In this document: piece by piece, positions 1 through 8,980 of the stretch
Position numbering within the stretch: the stretch's first letter is position 1
How the letters are laid out: each line of letters begins with the position of its first letter
From: Anaerococcus vaginalis ATCC 51170
Lineage (GTDB): Bacteria; Bacillota; Clostridia; Tissierellales; Peptoniphilaceae
Length of the DNA stretch: 64,000 bases
Direction: 5' to 3'
NCBI RefSeq assembly: GCF_000163295.1
Contig: NZ_GG700527.1
Location: 568,105 to 632,104, forward strand
Notes under the pieces: generated by a model
What the model saw: the letters and a program-made list of their open reading frames with translations, nothing else
Database searches by the model: none
Told to the model about the DNA's origin: nothing
Program-made: the position numbers and the translations under genes

Positions 1-510
1 ATACTTGATGAAAATTTCGGCGAATTTTATAAAAATTTGAATTTTAAACAAAATAAATTTGAAGAATTTGAAAATTTTACATTAGAAAATGATTTAGAAA
101 ATCGATTTTTAAAAATTGGTGGACAATTAATTGTAAAAAGAGAGAAAGAAAAGATTACATCAAGCGAAATTCCAAATGATGATAATTTAGAGAAAAATCA
201 GAGCAATTTATCAAATGAAGAAAAAAATTTTTCCAATAAAATTAAGACACCAAGACGAATTAGTGGTATAGTAATTATTGGTAAAGATTTGATTTTGGAA
301 AATGATTTAGTTTTGGATGGTTTGCTTATAATAAAAGGCGGCATTATTTCAAAAAATAATAGCAAACTTATTATTGATGGGCAATTAATATCAAAAAATG
401 ATTACACTAATATAGTTGATTATTCATACAATGAAGAAAAATCGCTAGATTATATTGATGATATAGAAAATCCAAAATTTATTGAAATTAAATCAAAAAA
501 AGTATTTTAA
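1..510 (+). CDS. Hypothetical protein, C-terminal part (5' end outside window)
   Basis: The reading frame is open from the first base of the window, so this is the 3' part of a longer gene; the TTG at 37 is only an internal codon. About 169 residues are visible. The first half is acidic and Asn/Lys/Glu-rich. The second half has a repetitive beta-strand look with alternating hydrophobic residues (IVIIGKDLILENDLVLDGLL, then GLLIIKGG and SKLIIDGQLI), resembling a short beta-solenoid or bactofilin-like tail. I do not recognise the family. It ends 11 bases before ackA, whose ribosome binding site follows directly, so the two may be co-transcribed. The function is unknown. Confidence 0.7.
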   Translation: MLDENFGEFYKNLNFKQNKFEEFENFTLENDLENRFLKIGGQLIVKREKEKITSSEIPNDDNLEKNQSNLSNEEKNFSNKIKTPRRISGIVIIGKDLILENDLVLDGLLIIKGGIISKNNSKLIIDGQLISKNDYTNIVDYSYNEEKSLDYIDDIENPKFIEIKSKKVF

Positions 511-521
511 TGGAGGAATAA

Positions 522-1709
522 ATGAAAATATTAGTTATCAATTGTGGATCTTCATCTTTAAAATATCAATTATTTGATATGGACAATGAAGAAGTTTTAG
601 TAAAAGGTCTTGTAGAAAGAATTGGAATAGATGGATCAAGACTTAAACAAGAAAAAGGCGACGACGAATATATAATTGAAGAAGATATGAAAGACCATAC
701 TGAAGCAGTTAAACACGTATTTGATGCTATAACTGATAAAGAAAATGGTGTGATTTCAGATTTATCTGAAATAGATGCAGTTGGCCATAGATTTGTTCAT
801 GGTGGAGAAAAAATTACAAAATCTGTTGTAATTGATGACGAAGTTAAAGAAGCTGTAAAAGAATATTCAAAGTTTGCACCATTACACAATCCAGCAAATA
901 TGATGGGACTTGAAGCTTGTGAAAAACTTCTACCAAATGTAAAAAATGTTGCAGTATTTGATACAGCATTCCACCAATCGATGCCAGAAGAAAATTTCCT
1001 TTATGGAATTGATTATAAATACTACGAAGACCAAGCTGTTAGAAAATATGGTTTCCATGGAACAAGCCATGATTTCATTACACAAAAAACAGCAAAAGTT
1101 TTAGAAAAAGATCAAAAAGATTTAAATATGATTTCATGCCATTTGGGAAATGGATCTTCAATTTGTGCAGTTAAAGAAGGAAAATCATTTGATACAACAA
1201 TGGGACTTACACCACTTGAAGGACTTGTAATGGGAACAAGAAGTGGAGATTTAGATCCAACAGTTGTGACATTTTTGATGAATGAATATGGATATGATAC
1301 AAAAAAAATGGACAATGTCCTAAATAAAGAATCAGGAGTTCTTGGAGTTTCTGGAGTATCATCAGACTTTAGAGATCTTGAAAATGCTGCAAATGATGGA
1401 AATAAAAGAGCAGATATTGCTTTAAAAATGTTTGCTAATAGAGCAAAAAGATATGTAGCAGGATATATGGCAGAAATCGGAAAAACTGATGCAATTGTAT
1501 TTACTGGTGGAATCGGAGAAAATTCTGCAACAATGAGAGCTGACATAATGAAAGGCTTTGAACAATTTGGAATTAAAATTGATCCAGAAAAAAATAATGT
1601 TCGTGGCGGATGTCATTTAATCTCAACTGATGATTCAAAAGTAAAAGTTTTTGTAATAGCAACAAACGAAGAATTAATGATTGCAAGAGACACTAAAAAA
1701 CTAGTATAG
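522..1709 (+). CDS. ackA: Acetate kinase
   Basis: Converts acetyl phosphate and ADP to acetate and ATP, the last step of substrate-level phosphorylation in fermenting anaerobes. The 395 residues match the family's usual length. Visible motifs are the N-terminal NCGSSSLKYQ, FAPLHNP, VAVFDTAFHQ with the catalytic Asp, YGFHGTSH, CHLGNGSSI, the MGTRSGDLDP loop with the catalytic Arg, and FTGGIGENS near the C-terminus. The start is an ATG behind GGAGG (512-516). No pta gene is adjacent within the window. The gene ends two bases before the strong rpmF promoter, so it is the end of the preceding transcription unit. Confidence 0.98.
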   Translation: MKILVINCGSSSLKYQLFDMDNEEVLVKGLVERIGIDGSRLKQEKGDDEYIIEEDMKDHTEAVKHVFDAITDKENGVISDLSEIDAVGHRFVHGGEKITKSVVIDDEVKEAVKEYSKFAPLHNPANMMGLEACEKLLPNVKNVAVFDTAFHQSMPEENFLYGIDYKYYEDQAVRKYGFHGTSHDFITQKTAKVLEKDQKDLNMISCHLGNGSSICAVKEGKSFDTTMGLTPLEGLVMGTRSGDLDPTVVTFLMNEYGYDTKKMDNVLNKESGVLGVSGVSSDFRDLENAANDGNKRADIALKMFANRAKRYVAGYMAEIGKTDAIVFTGGIGENSATMRADIMKGFEQFGIKIDPEKNNVRGGCHLISTDDSKVKVFVIATNEELMIARDTKKLV

Positions 1710-1710
1710 C

Positions 1711-1739
1711 TTGACAATTTTAACATTTACTTATATAAT
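1711..1739 (+). promoter_or_regulatory. Consensus sigma-A promoter of rpmF
   Basis: A perfect TTGACA (1711-1716) and a perfect TATAAT (1734-1739) are separated by 17 bases, directly behind the ackA stop codon. It should drive rpmF and, by read-through, plsX-acpP-rnc and onward. Confidence 0.9.
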
Positions 1740-1778
1740 GTTTAAGATTGCTAAAACTCATAACTAGGAGGTGTTAGA

Positions 1779-1958
1779 ATGGCAGTACCTAAGAGAAGAA
1801 CATCAAAAACAAGAAAAAATAAAAGAAGAGCTTCAGCTTACAGATTAAATAAATCAACTTATGTAGAGTGTCCAAATTGTCATGAACCAATGTTACCACA
1901 TAGAGTTTGTCCAAGCTGTGGTTATCATAAAGGCAAAGAAGTTCTTGAGTTAAATTAA
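1779..1958 (+). CDS. rpmF: 50S ribosomal protein L32
   Basis: Small structural protein of the large ribosomal subunit, 59 residues. It starts with [10 protein letters not shown], has the basic N-terminal half typical of L32, and carries two Cys pairs (CPNC and CPSC) that form a zinc ribbon. The ATG follows AGGAGG (1766-1771). rpmF upstream of plsX is a common Firmicutes arrangement linking ribosome synthesis with phospholipid synthesis. A perfect promoter lies upstream and a hairpin with a T-run directly follows the stop codon. Confidence 0.97.
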   Translation: MAVPKRRTSKTRKNKRRASAYRLNKSTYVECPNCHEPMLPHRVCPSCGYHKGKEVLELN

Positions 1959-1983
1959 GATAGTGGTAACACTATCTTTTTTT
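1958..1983 (+). terminator. Intrinsic terminator or attenuator between rpmF and plsX
   Basis: AGATAGTG (1958-1965) and CACTATCT (1970-1977) form a perfect 8-bp stem with a GTAA loop, followed by six T. The stem is AT-rich, so partial read-through into plsX is likely. That would give high rpmF and lower plsX-acpP expression from one promoter. Confidence 0.7.
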
Positions 1984-2006
1984 AATATCAAAAATAAGGG
2001 GAAATT

Positions 2007-2981
2007 ATGAAGATAATTATAGATACTTATGGAGTAGATGATGGAATAAAAATTCCAATAGAAGGTGCAATTAGTGCTTTAAAAGAAAAAGATTTTGTGC
2101 CAGTTTTTTCTGGAGATAAAGAAAAAATAGAAAAAATTATTGATGGAAGAATAAAATCCTACGAAATAATAGATGCTAAAGACAAAATTGAAAATAATGA
2201 AGATCCAGTAAAGGCTATAAGAAGAAAAAAAGATTCTACAATGGTTAAAGCTTTTGACAAATTAAATGAAGATGGTTACGATGGATTAGTTTCTGCAGGC
2301 TCAACAGGAGCAATTCTTGCAAGCGGATTATTTATTTCTGGAAGAATTAAAGGAATAAAAAGAGCTTGCATAGCAACAAGCCTACCAACTTATGAAAATA
2401 CAACTTTATTATTGGATACTGGGGCAAATATGGATTGCAAAGCAGAATTTTTAAAAGAATTTGCAATAATGGGAAGTGTTTTTGCAAAAAATGTACTTCA
2501 TATAGAAAATCCTACAGTTTCACTTTTAAATGTTGGAATTGAAGAACACAAGGGCAACAAATTAGCAAAAGAAACTTACAAATTATTGGAAGAATCTTCA
2601 ATAAATTTCAAAGGAAATATTGAAGCAAGAGATTTGTTTACTGGCAAGACTAATATAGTAATAGCAGATGGATTTGACGGAAATATTGCTATAAAAACTG
2701 CAGAAGGTGTAATTAGTCTTTTCAGTAAGGAAATTAAAGATGCAATTTACAAATCATTTTCAACAAAAATTGGAGGAGCCTTGATAAAAAATTCATTAAA
2801 AGAAAATTTATCAAAATATAACTCAGATTCTATAGGAGGAGCTCCACTTTTGGGAGTAAACCAATATGTTTATAAGGCTCACGGCAATTCTAATGAAAAA
2901 GCATTTAGCTCAGCGATTTTAGGCTTAATAGATTATGTAAATACAAATACAATAGAAAAAATAAAAGGAGAATTAGAATGA
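2007..2981 (+). CDS. plsX: Phosphate acyltransferase PlsX
   Basis: Transfers acyl groups from acyl-ACP to phosphate, giving acyl phosphate for PlsY in phospholipid synthesis. The 324 residues fit the family. Motifs include SAGSTGAILASG, LLLDTGANMDCK, NVGIEEHKGN, ADGFDGNIAIK and the C-terminal GGAPLLGVN. The usually conserved N-terminal DAMGGD is altered to DTYGVDD here, a notable departure in an otherwise ordinary protein. The stop overlaps the acpP start (ATGA at 2978-2981), so translation is probably coupled. Confidence 0.95.
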   Translation: MKIIIDTYGVDDGIKIPIEGAISALKEKDFVPVFSGDKEKIEKIIDGRIKSYEIIDAKDKIENNEDPVKAIRRKKDSTMVKAFDKLNEDGYDGLVSAGSTGAILASGLFISGRIKGIKRACIATSLPTYENTTLLLDTGANMDCKAEFLKEFAIMGSVFAKNVLHIENPTVSLLNVGIEEHKGNKLAKETYKLLEESSINFKGNIEARDLFTGKTNIVIADGFDGNIAIKTAEGVISLFSKEIKDAIYKSFSTKIGGALIKNSLKENLSKYNSDSIGGAPLLGVNQYVYKAHGNSNEKAFSSAILGLIDYVNTNTIEKIKGELE

Positions 2982-3202
2982 TAAGAGAAGAATTAATTGA
3001 ATTAGTAAAAGAAAATTTAGATATTAATGAAGATGAAATTGATTTTGAAAAAGAAATCACAGCTTATGACATAGATTCAATCGATATGCTTGATTTTATT
3101 ATGGCAATTGAAGATAAGTATGACATAGAATTTTCTGATGACGAATTAGATGAAATCGAAAAATTTTCAGATGTAATATCTTTAATAGAAAGCAAAAATT
3201 AA
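2978..3202 (+). CDS. acpP: Acyl carrier protein
   Basis: Carries acyl chains on a phosphopantetheine arm. The 74 residues are very acidic. The attachment Ser lies in the motif DSIDMLDF, a mild variant of the usual DSLD. The gene overlaps plsX by 4 bases and rnc by one base (TAATG), keeping the classic plsX-acp-rnc order. Its position beside PlsX, the enzyme that uses acyl-ACP, supports a role in membrane lipid synthesis. Confidence 0.95.
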   Translation: MIREELIELVKENLDINEDEIDFEKEITAYDIDSIDMLDFIMAIEDKYDIEFSDDELDEIEKFSDVISLIESKN

Positions 3203-3918
3203 TGAAATTAAGTAAAGAAAGATTAGAAGAAATTGAAAAACTTGAAGAGAGTATAGGCTACACTTTTAAAAATAAAAATCTTATTGATGTAGCCCTTACT
3301 CATTCTTCTTATATTAATGAGAGCAAGGATGAAAATAAATCATCAAACGAAAGATTGGAATTTTTGGGAGATAGCATTCTCGATTTAATTGTAAGCGAAG
3401 AACTTTACAAAAATCACAAAACATATCCAGAAGGAAAATTAACGAAAATAAGATCAAGGATAGTTTGTACTTCATCTTTTTCAAAAGCAAGTGAAAAATT
3501 TAATTTATCTTCATATTTGTTGTTTGGAAAAGGGGAAGAAAGTCATAATGGTAGAGAAAAAAAATCTGTAAAAGCAGATACTTTTGAGGCTTTTTGTGCT
3601 GCAATTTATCTTGATGCAGGATATGATTTTCTAAAAGATTTTTTAATGAAAAATTATTATGAAATTGTAAAAGAACTTCTAGAAAATGACTTGCTTTTTA
3701 TTGATTACAAAACAAAATTACAAGAATATTTTAACAAGACAAACAGAATAATTTTAAAATATAAACTTGTAAAAGAAGAAGGTCCAGAGCATAATAAAAC
3801 ATTTTATATGGAAGTTTCAGCCAAAAATAAAAAACTTAGCACTGGCAAGGGAAAAAATAAAAAAGAAGCTGAACAAATGGCAGCAAGAATCGCTTATAAG
3901 AAGTTGACAAATGAGTAA
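3202..3918 (+). CDS. rnc: Ribonuclease III
   Basis: Double-strand RNA endonuclease for rRNA and mRNA processing, 238 residues. The N-terminal catalytic domain has the signature ERLEFLGDSILDL and the second metal-binding segment DTFEAFCAAIYLDAG. The C-terminal double-strand RNA binding domain starts near residue 165 and ends with GKGKNKKEAEQMAARIAY. It overlaps acpP by one base and the next radical SAM gene by 8 bases. Its place before smc is conserved in Firmicutes. Confidence 0.97.
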   Translation: MKLSKERLEEIEKLEESIGYTFKNKNLIDVALTHSSYINESKDENKSSNERLEFLGDSILDLIVSEELYKNHKTYPEGKLTKIRSRIVCTSSFSKASEKFNLSSYLLFGKGEESHNGREKKSVKADTFEAFCAAIYLDAGYDFLKDFLMKNYYEIVKELLENDLLFIDYKTKLQEYFNKTNRIILKYKLVKEEGPEHNKTFYMEVSAKNKKLSTGKGKNKKEAEQMAARIAYKKLTNE

Positions 3919-4987
3919 AAAAGAATATATAATACCAATTTTTATACCATTTTTGGGTTGTCCCCACGATTGTGCTTTTTGCAATCAAGTCAAAATTACA
4001 AATTATAAGGACAATATAAATAAAGAAAATACTATAAGGCAAATTAATCAATACTTATCATATTTTCCAAAAAATGAAAATCTTAAAGAAATTGCATTTT
4101 TTGGTGGCTCATTTACAGGTCTTGATGAAAAAGTAATGATTTCTTATCTTGAAATTGCACTTAATTATAAAAAGAAGGGAATTATTGATAGAATCAGATT
4201 ATCTACAAGACCTGATTATATAAATAATTCTATTCTTGATATATTAAAAAAATATGAGGTTGATGTAATTGAACTTGGAATACAATCACTTGATAATGAA
4301 ATATTAAATGCAAATGAGAGAGGTCATAGTAAAGAAGATTCAATTAGGGCAAGCAAATTAATAAAAGATTATGGTTTTAAATTAGGTCATCAAATCATGC
4401 CTGGTCTTTATAAGGATTCTTTTGATAAAGCTATCAAAACAGGATTAGAGTCTATAAAAATGAATCCTGATATGGTAAGAATATATCCGACTTTGGTTAT
4501 AAAAGATACAAAACTTGAAAAATTATATAAAGAGCGTTTATATAAGCCTCTTAGCTTGGATGAAGCTATTGAAATATCTAGTAGGCTTTATATGATTTAT
4601 TCATATAAAAAAATTCCAGTAATAAGAATAGGACTTCAACCAACAGAAAATATAAATGAAAAAAAAGATGTTGTTGCAGGGCCTTTTCATCCTTCAATTA
4701 GACAATTGGTTGAAACAAATATTCACAAAATTTATTTGGAAGAATTAATAAATAAATATAGGCTAAAAAATAAGATAAAAATTCATATATCAAACAGAGA
4801 AATTTCAATAATAGCTGGAAATAAAAAAGCAAACAAAAATTATTTTTACAAAAAATATGGCTTGATTATAAATTTTGAAAATGATGAAAATAATTTTATA
4901 GAGTATGAGGATAAAAAAATATCCTATGATATTGAAAATTTTATGAGAGAATTTGTAGAAAAAACTTACGGTGGTGATTTATATTAG
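3911..4987 (+). CDS. Radical SAM protein, Elp3-like family
   Basis: Iron-sulfur radical SAM enzyme of 358 residues. The cluster-binding motif near residue 17 is CPHDCAFC (Cx3Cx2C). The second conserved segment FFGGSFTGLD is typical of the Elp3/HemN-like group. The usual C-terminal acetyltransferase domain of Elp3 is absent. Firmicutes often carry such a gene between rnc and smc, annotated only as a radical SAM protein; the substrate is unknown to me and may be a tRNA. It overlaps rnc by 8 bases and smc by about 17 bases. Confidence 0.85.
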   Translation: MSKKEYIIPIFIPFLGCPHDCAFCNQVKITNYKDNINKENTIRQINQYLSYFPKNENLKEIAFFGGSFTGLDEKVMISYLEIALNYKKKGIIDRIRLSTRPDYINNSILDILKKYEVDVIELGIQSLDNEILNANERGHSKEDSIRASKLIKDYGFKLGHQIMPGLYKDSFDKAIKTGLESIKMNPDMVRIYPTLVIKDTKLEKLYKERLYKPLSLDEAIEISSRLYMIYSYKKIPVIRIGLQPTENINEKKDVVAGPFHPSIRQLVETNIHKIYLEELINKYRLKNKIKIHISNREISIIAGNKKANKNYFYKKYGLIINFENDENNFIEYEDKKISYDIENFMREFVEKTYGGDLY

Positions 4988-7900
4988 ATTAGAAAGTGTT
5001 GAACTTAAAGGATTTAAGTCCTTTGCTAATAGGACAAAAATAAAATTTGATAATCAAATAACTGCTGTAGTTGGTCCAAATGGTTCTGGAAAATCAAATA
5101 TAGCAGACGCTATAAAATGGGTTTTGGGTGAACAATCAGTAAAATCTTTGAGAGGAAAGAAGATGGATGATGTAATCTTTCAAGGAGCTGATGATAAAAA
5201 ACCTATGAATATGGCGGAAGTAAATCTTTCATTTAATAATAAAGATAGGGCTTTGTCCAGTGACTATGATCTTGTAAAAATTTCTAGAAGAATTTTTAGA
5301 AATGGCGACAATGAATATAGGTTAAATGGAAAAAGAGTAAGACTTAAAGATATAAAAGAATTATTTTTGGATACAGGTATTGGGAAAGAAGGATATTCTG
5401 TAATAGGTCAAGGAAGAATTGATGAAATTTTGAATTCATCAAATCAAGAAAGAAGAAATATTTTTGAAGAAGCAAGTGGAATTGCAACTCACAAATATAG
5501 AAGAGAAGAATCCCTAAAAAAATTATCTAAGGTTGATGAAGATCTTGAGATAATTCAAAGAGAATGGGACTACAAAAATAAGGATAAAAATAAGCTTGAA
5601 ATTGAAGCGAAAAATTTTGAAAAATATATTGAAATTGAAAGCTTGCTTAATGAAAAAGCCTATTTATTTTATGCAAATAAATCTAAGTCTTTAAACGAAA
5701 AAAATAAAGATTTAATTGAACAAATTGAAATTTTAAAAAATAATCAAGAAGAAAAAACTAGAGAATTTGATAAGGTAAATGAATCTTTATTGCCAATAGC
5801 AGAAAATATCAGAGATTTAGAAAATAAATATAAAAATCTTGACCAAAGAATTTTAGACAATGAAAAAAATATTGATAAGTACACCAATAAGATAAATCTG
5901 GATAGGCAAAAACTTCTTTATAACAAAAAAGATTTAGAAAGAAATAACAATGATTTTAAATCGTATGATGAGAAATTTAAAAATTACGAAATTTCTCTAA
6001 AAAATCAAAAAGATAAGCTTGAAAATACAAAAAATATAATTAAAAATTTAGAAGAAAAAAATAGAAAATTATCTGAGAAAAAAGATGAAAGCATTGCTTT
6101 ATTATCTTCAATACAAAAAGAAATTGAAAGATTAAAAAAAGAAGGCGAAGATTTAAATAAATTAATATATGACTATGATATAGATCAAAAAACAAGAACA
6201 ATTCTTGAAAAACAAAGATTTGAAAATAACAAGATAATCAATGAAAAAATTCAAGAATTAAATAATGATTTGTCAAATCTTAGCAAAGATTTAAATAAAT
6301 TGGAAAAGGAAAAAGAAAATCTTTCAAAAGATATTGAAGAAAAAAATACAAATCTTGAAAATATAAAAGAAAAAATCATAAATGAAATAAATAAGAAAGA
6401 TGATTTAGAAAAAGAAATCAACCAAAATAACCTTTCTTGCAAAGAAGAAATATCAAATTATAAGATACAAAAGTCTTTGATGGAAAGAAATGAAGGGTAT
6501 TTTTATTCTGTTTCAGATTTTTTGAAAAAAACCAAAAATACAGAGATTGAAAAATTATATATAAATACTCTAGCAAATCTTATAACTGTAAAATCAGGAT
6601 ATGAAGAAATAATTGAAAATCTTATAGGTCAAGGTCTCCAAAATATTGTAACATGGTCAAAAAAAGATACTAGAGAGATAATTAATTTTGTAAATAAAAA
6701 TAAGCTTGGCAGAATTACATTTTTACCTTTGGATTCAATAAAACAAAATAAAAAAGCTAGAGTTGAAGAAAAAGAAGTTATAGCTATGGCTTATGATTTG
6801 GTTAGTTTTGATTCAAAACTTGAAAATATTATTAATCATTTTCTTTCAAATACGGTTGTTGTAAAAAATATAGACGATGCAGTAAGCTTATCAAACAAAA
6901 TTAAGGGATATAGGATAATTTCTTTAAATCTTGATTTAATTAATACTTGGGGTTCAATGGTTGCCGGAGTTAATAAGGCTAGAAAATCAAATATTAATAT
7001 CCTAAATAGAAATAAAAAAATAAATGAAATTAAGTCTAGGATAAATAAGTTAAGAAACGAGAGAAATGACTTATTAGAAAATTATAACTCTTTAAATATA
7101 AAATTAGAAGAAAATCAAAGATTAAGGCAAAAAAAAGAAGATGAATTAGTAGAAGCTAATGGAAATTTAATAGATATAAGGTCTATTTTTGACAAAAAAA
7201 ATTATCAAAAGCAAAGTCTAATTCAAAGAATTGACGAGTTAAAAGAATCTTTGAATGAATCAAAAGAAGAAGAAAATTTCAAAGATATAGAAAAAATCAA
7301 ATTAAAACTTTCAAATGTAAAAAAAGAAGATGAGATTTTAAAGGAAAAATCTATTGAAAATAGCAAACTAATTAATGATTTATCCAACGAAATATTTAAA
7401 AACAAAAATAGTATTGAAATAAATACAAGAGATTTAAATATTTTAGAAAATAGGATAAGTGAAGATGAAAATAGTCTTTTGAATTTGAAACAAAATATAG
7501 AATTTAATCAAAAGATGAAAAAATCTTTAGAAGAAAGTTTGATAAATTTAGAAAAAGAAATAAGTGCTTGTGAAAATAAAGTTTTAGATACAAAAGAAAA
7601 AGTAAAAGAAGATGAGGAAAATAAAATCAAGATTTCTATGGAAATTGATGAGAAGAAAAACTCTAATCATAAATTATTATCTCTATCTAAAAATATAGAA
7701 AATGAATTAAATGAATATTCTATGAAAATAGTGAAGTTTAATTACAAACTTGAAGCTATAAGCAAGGATTTGAAAAATTTAGAAGATGAAATTAGACCAT
7801 TTATTTCAAAATCTTTAGAAGATTTAAAAGAAAATAATTACGAAAATTCTTCAAAGCAAATTAAAAAGGAAGAATTATTTAATCTTCAAAAAAAATTGAC

Positions 7901-8504
7901 TCAAGTCGGATTTTTTGATGAAAATTCAAAAGAAGATTTTGAAAAGGCCTACAAAGAATTTGAATTTTTAGATAAGCAAAAAATTGACCTTGAAAAGTCC
8001 AAAAAAGATATTGAAAAAATGATAAAAAAACTTGAAGAAGATATGAAAGATGAATTTATCAAAAATTTCAATATAATTGATGAAAAATTCCAAAGGATAT
8101 TTAAGGAATTGTTTATGGGAGGAAAGGCAAAGCTAAGCCTTGATTCAAATGATTTATTAGATGCGGGAATTGATATATCCGCTTGCCCGCCAGGAAAAAG
8201 TACAAAAAATATAAGCTTATTATCTGGTGGAGAAAAATCACTGACGGCTGTGGCTTTATTATTTGCAATATTTGAAACAAATCCTGCTCCATTTTCTTTA
8301 TTAGATGAGATTGATGCGGCTATGGACGAATCAAATATAAAAAGATATATAGATTATTTAAAATCTTTATCTGACAAAACACAATTTATAATGATAACTC
8401 ACAGACAAACTACCATGCAATTGGCAGAAAAAATTCATGGAGTTACAATTGGCGATGGTGGAATTTCAAAAATTTATTCGATAGATTTTGATGATGAAAA
8501 ATAG
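4971..8504 (+). CDS. smc: Chromosome segregation protein SMC
   Basis: Condensin subunit that compacts and segregates the chromosome with ScpA/ScpB. The 1177 residues show the complete plan: N-terminal head with GPNGSGKS (about residues 34-41), long coiled coil, hinge (about 523-673), returning coil, and C-terminal head with LSGGEKS (about 1083) and the Walker B segment LLDEIDAAMDE (about 1112). Two GTG codons (4971 and 4974) are possible starts, with no clear Shine-Dalgarno. The conserved start of the family, LESVELKGFKSF, begins a few residues later, so either GTG is plausible. Confidence 0.97.
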   Translation: MVIYIRLESVELKGFKSFANRTKIKFDNQITAVVGPNGSGKSNIADAIKWVLGEQSVKSLRGKKMDDVIFQGADDKKPMNMAEVNLSFNNKDRALSSDYDLVKISRRIFRNGDNEYRLNGKRVRLKDIKELFLDTGIGKEGYSVIGQGRIDEILNSSNQERRNIFEEASGIATHKYRREESLKKLSKVDEDLEIIQREWDYKNKDKNKLEIEAKNFEKYIEIESLLNEKAYLFYANKSKSLNEKNKDLIEQIEILKNNQEEKTREFDKVNESLLPIAENIRDLENKYKNLDQRILDNEKNIDKYTNKINLDRQKLLYNKKDLERNNNDFKSYDEKFKNYEISLKNQKDKLENTKNIIKNLEEKNRKLSEKKDESIALLSSIQKEIERLKKEGEDLNKLIYDYDIDQKTRTILEKQRFENNKIINEKIQELNNDLSNLSKDLNKLEKEKENLSKDIEEKNTNLENIKEKIINEINKKDDLEKEINQNNLSCKEEISNYKIQKSLMERNEGYFYSVSDFLKKTKNTEIEKLYINTLANLITVKSGYEEIIENLIGQGLQNIVTWSKKDTREIINFVNKNKLGRITFLPLDSIKQNKKARVEEKEVIAMAYDLVSFDSKLENIINHFLSNTVVVKNIDDAVSLSNKIKGYRIISLNLDLINTWGSMVAGVNKARKSNINILNRNKKINEIKSRINKLRNERNDLLENYNSLNIKLEENQRLRQKKEDELVEANGNLIDIRSIFDKKNYQKQSLIQRIDELKESLNESKEEENFKDIEKIKLKLSNVKKEDEILKEKSIENSKLINDLSNEIFKNKNSIEINTRDLNILENRISEDENSLLNLKQNIEFNQKMKKSLEESLINLEKEISACENKVLDTKEKVKEDEENKIKISMEIDEKKNSNHKLLSLSKNIENELNEYSMKIVKFNYKLEAISKDLKNLEDEIRPFISKSLEDLKENNYENSSKQIKKEELFNLQKKLTQVGFFDENSKEDFEKAYKEFEFLDKQKIDLEKSKKDIEKMIKKLEEDMKDEFIKNFNIIDEKFQRIFKELFMGGKAKLSLDSNDLLDAGIDISACPPGKSTKNISLLSGGEKSLTAVALLFAIFETNPAPFSLLDEIDAAMDESNIKRYIDYLKSLSDKTQFIMITHRQTTMQLAEKIHGVTIGDGGISKIYSIDFDDEK

Positions 8505-8515
8505 AAGGAGAAAAA

Positions 8516-8980
8516 ATGGCAATTAGAAATATAAGACAAGTTGGAGATCCTATTTTAAGAAAAACTTCAAAAGAAGTAAAAGAAGTTAATGATAGAATTA
8601 AAATTTTATTAGATGATATGGCAGAAACAATGTATAAGGCTGATGGAGTTGGACTTGCAGCACCACAAGTAGGACTTTTAAAAAGAGTTATAGTTGTGGA
8701 TGTTAGAGACGAAGATGGTTTGATTAAACTTGTAAATCCAGAAATTATTGAAAAAGATGGTGAGCAAGTGGGAGTTGAAGGATGTCTTTCAGTTCCAAAT
8801 TTTAATGCAAATGTAAAAAGACCTGCCCATGTTGTTGTAAAATATTTAGATGAAAATGGAGATGAGAAAAAAATAGAAGCTGAAGGCCTAAAAGCTGTAG
8901 CTCTTTGCCATGAAATTGATCATTTAAATGGGATTTTATTTATAGATAATTATGAAGAGGAAGTTAAATTTGACGAATAA
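8516..8980 (+). CDS. def: Peptide deformylase
   Basis: Metal enzyme that removes the formyl group from the N-terminal Met of new proteins, 154 residues. All three family motifs are visible: GVGLAAPQVG, EGCLSVP with the metal-binding Cys, and HEIDHLNG with two metal-binding His and the catalytic Glu. The ATG is behind AAGGAG. The next gene, fmt, starts inside its 3' end, so formylation and deformylation enzymes are translated as a pair. Confidence 0.97.
   Translation: MAIRNIRQVGDPILRKTSKEVKEVNDRIKILLDDMAETMYKADGVGLAAPQVGLLKRVIVVDVRDEDGLIKLVNPEIIEKDGEQVGVEGCLSVPNFNANVKRPAHVVVKYLDENGDEKKIEAEGLKAVALCHEIDHLNGILFIDNYEEEVKFDE

Noticed and set aside
1112..1546. Open frame of 144 codons on the - strand inside ackA
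   Set aside because: It lies fully within a well-supported gene, has no ribosome binding site and a biased composition expected from the complement of ackA.
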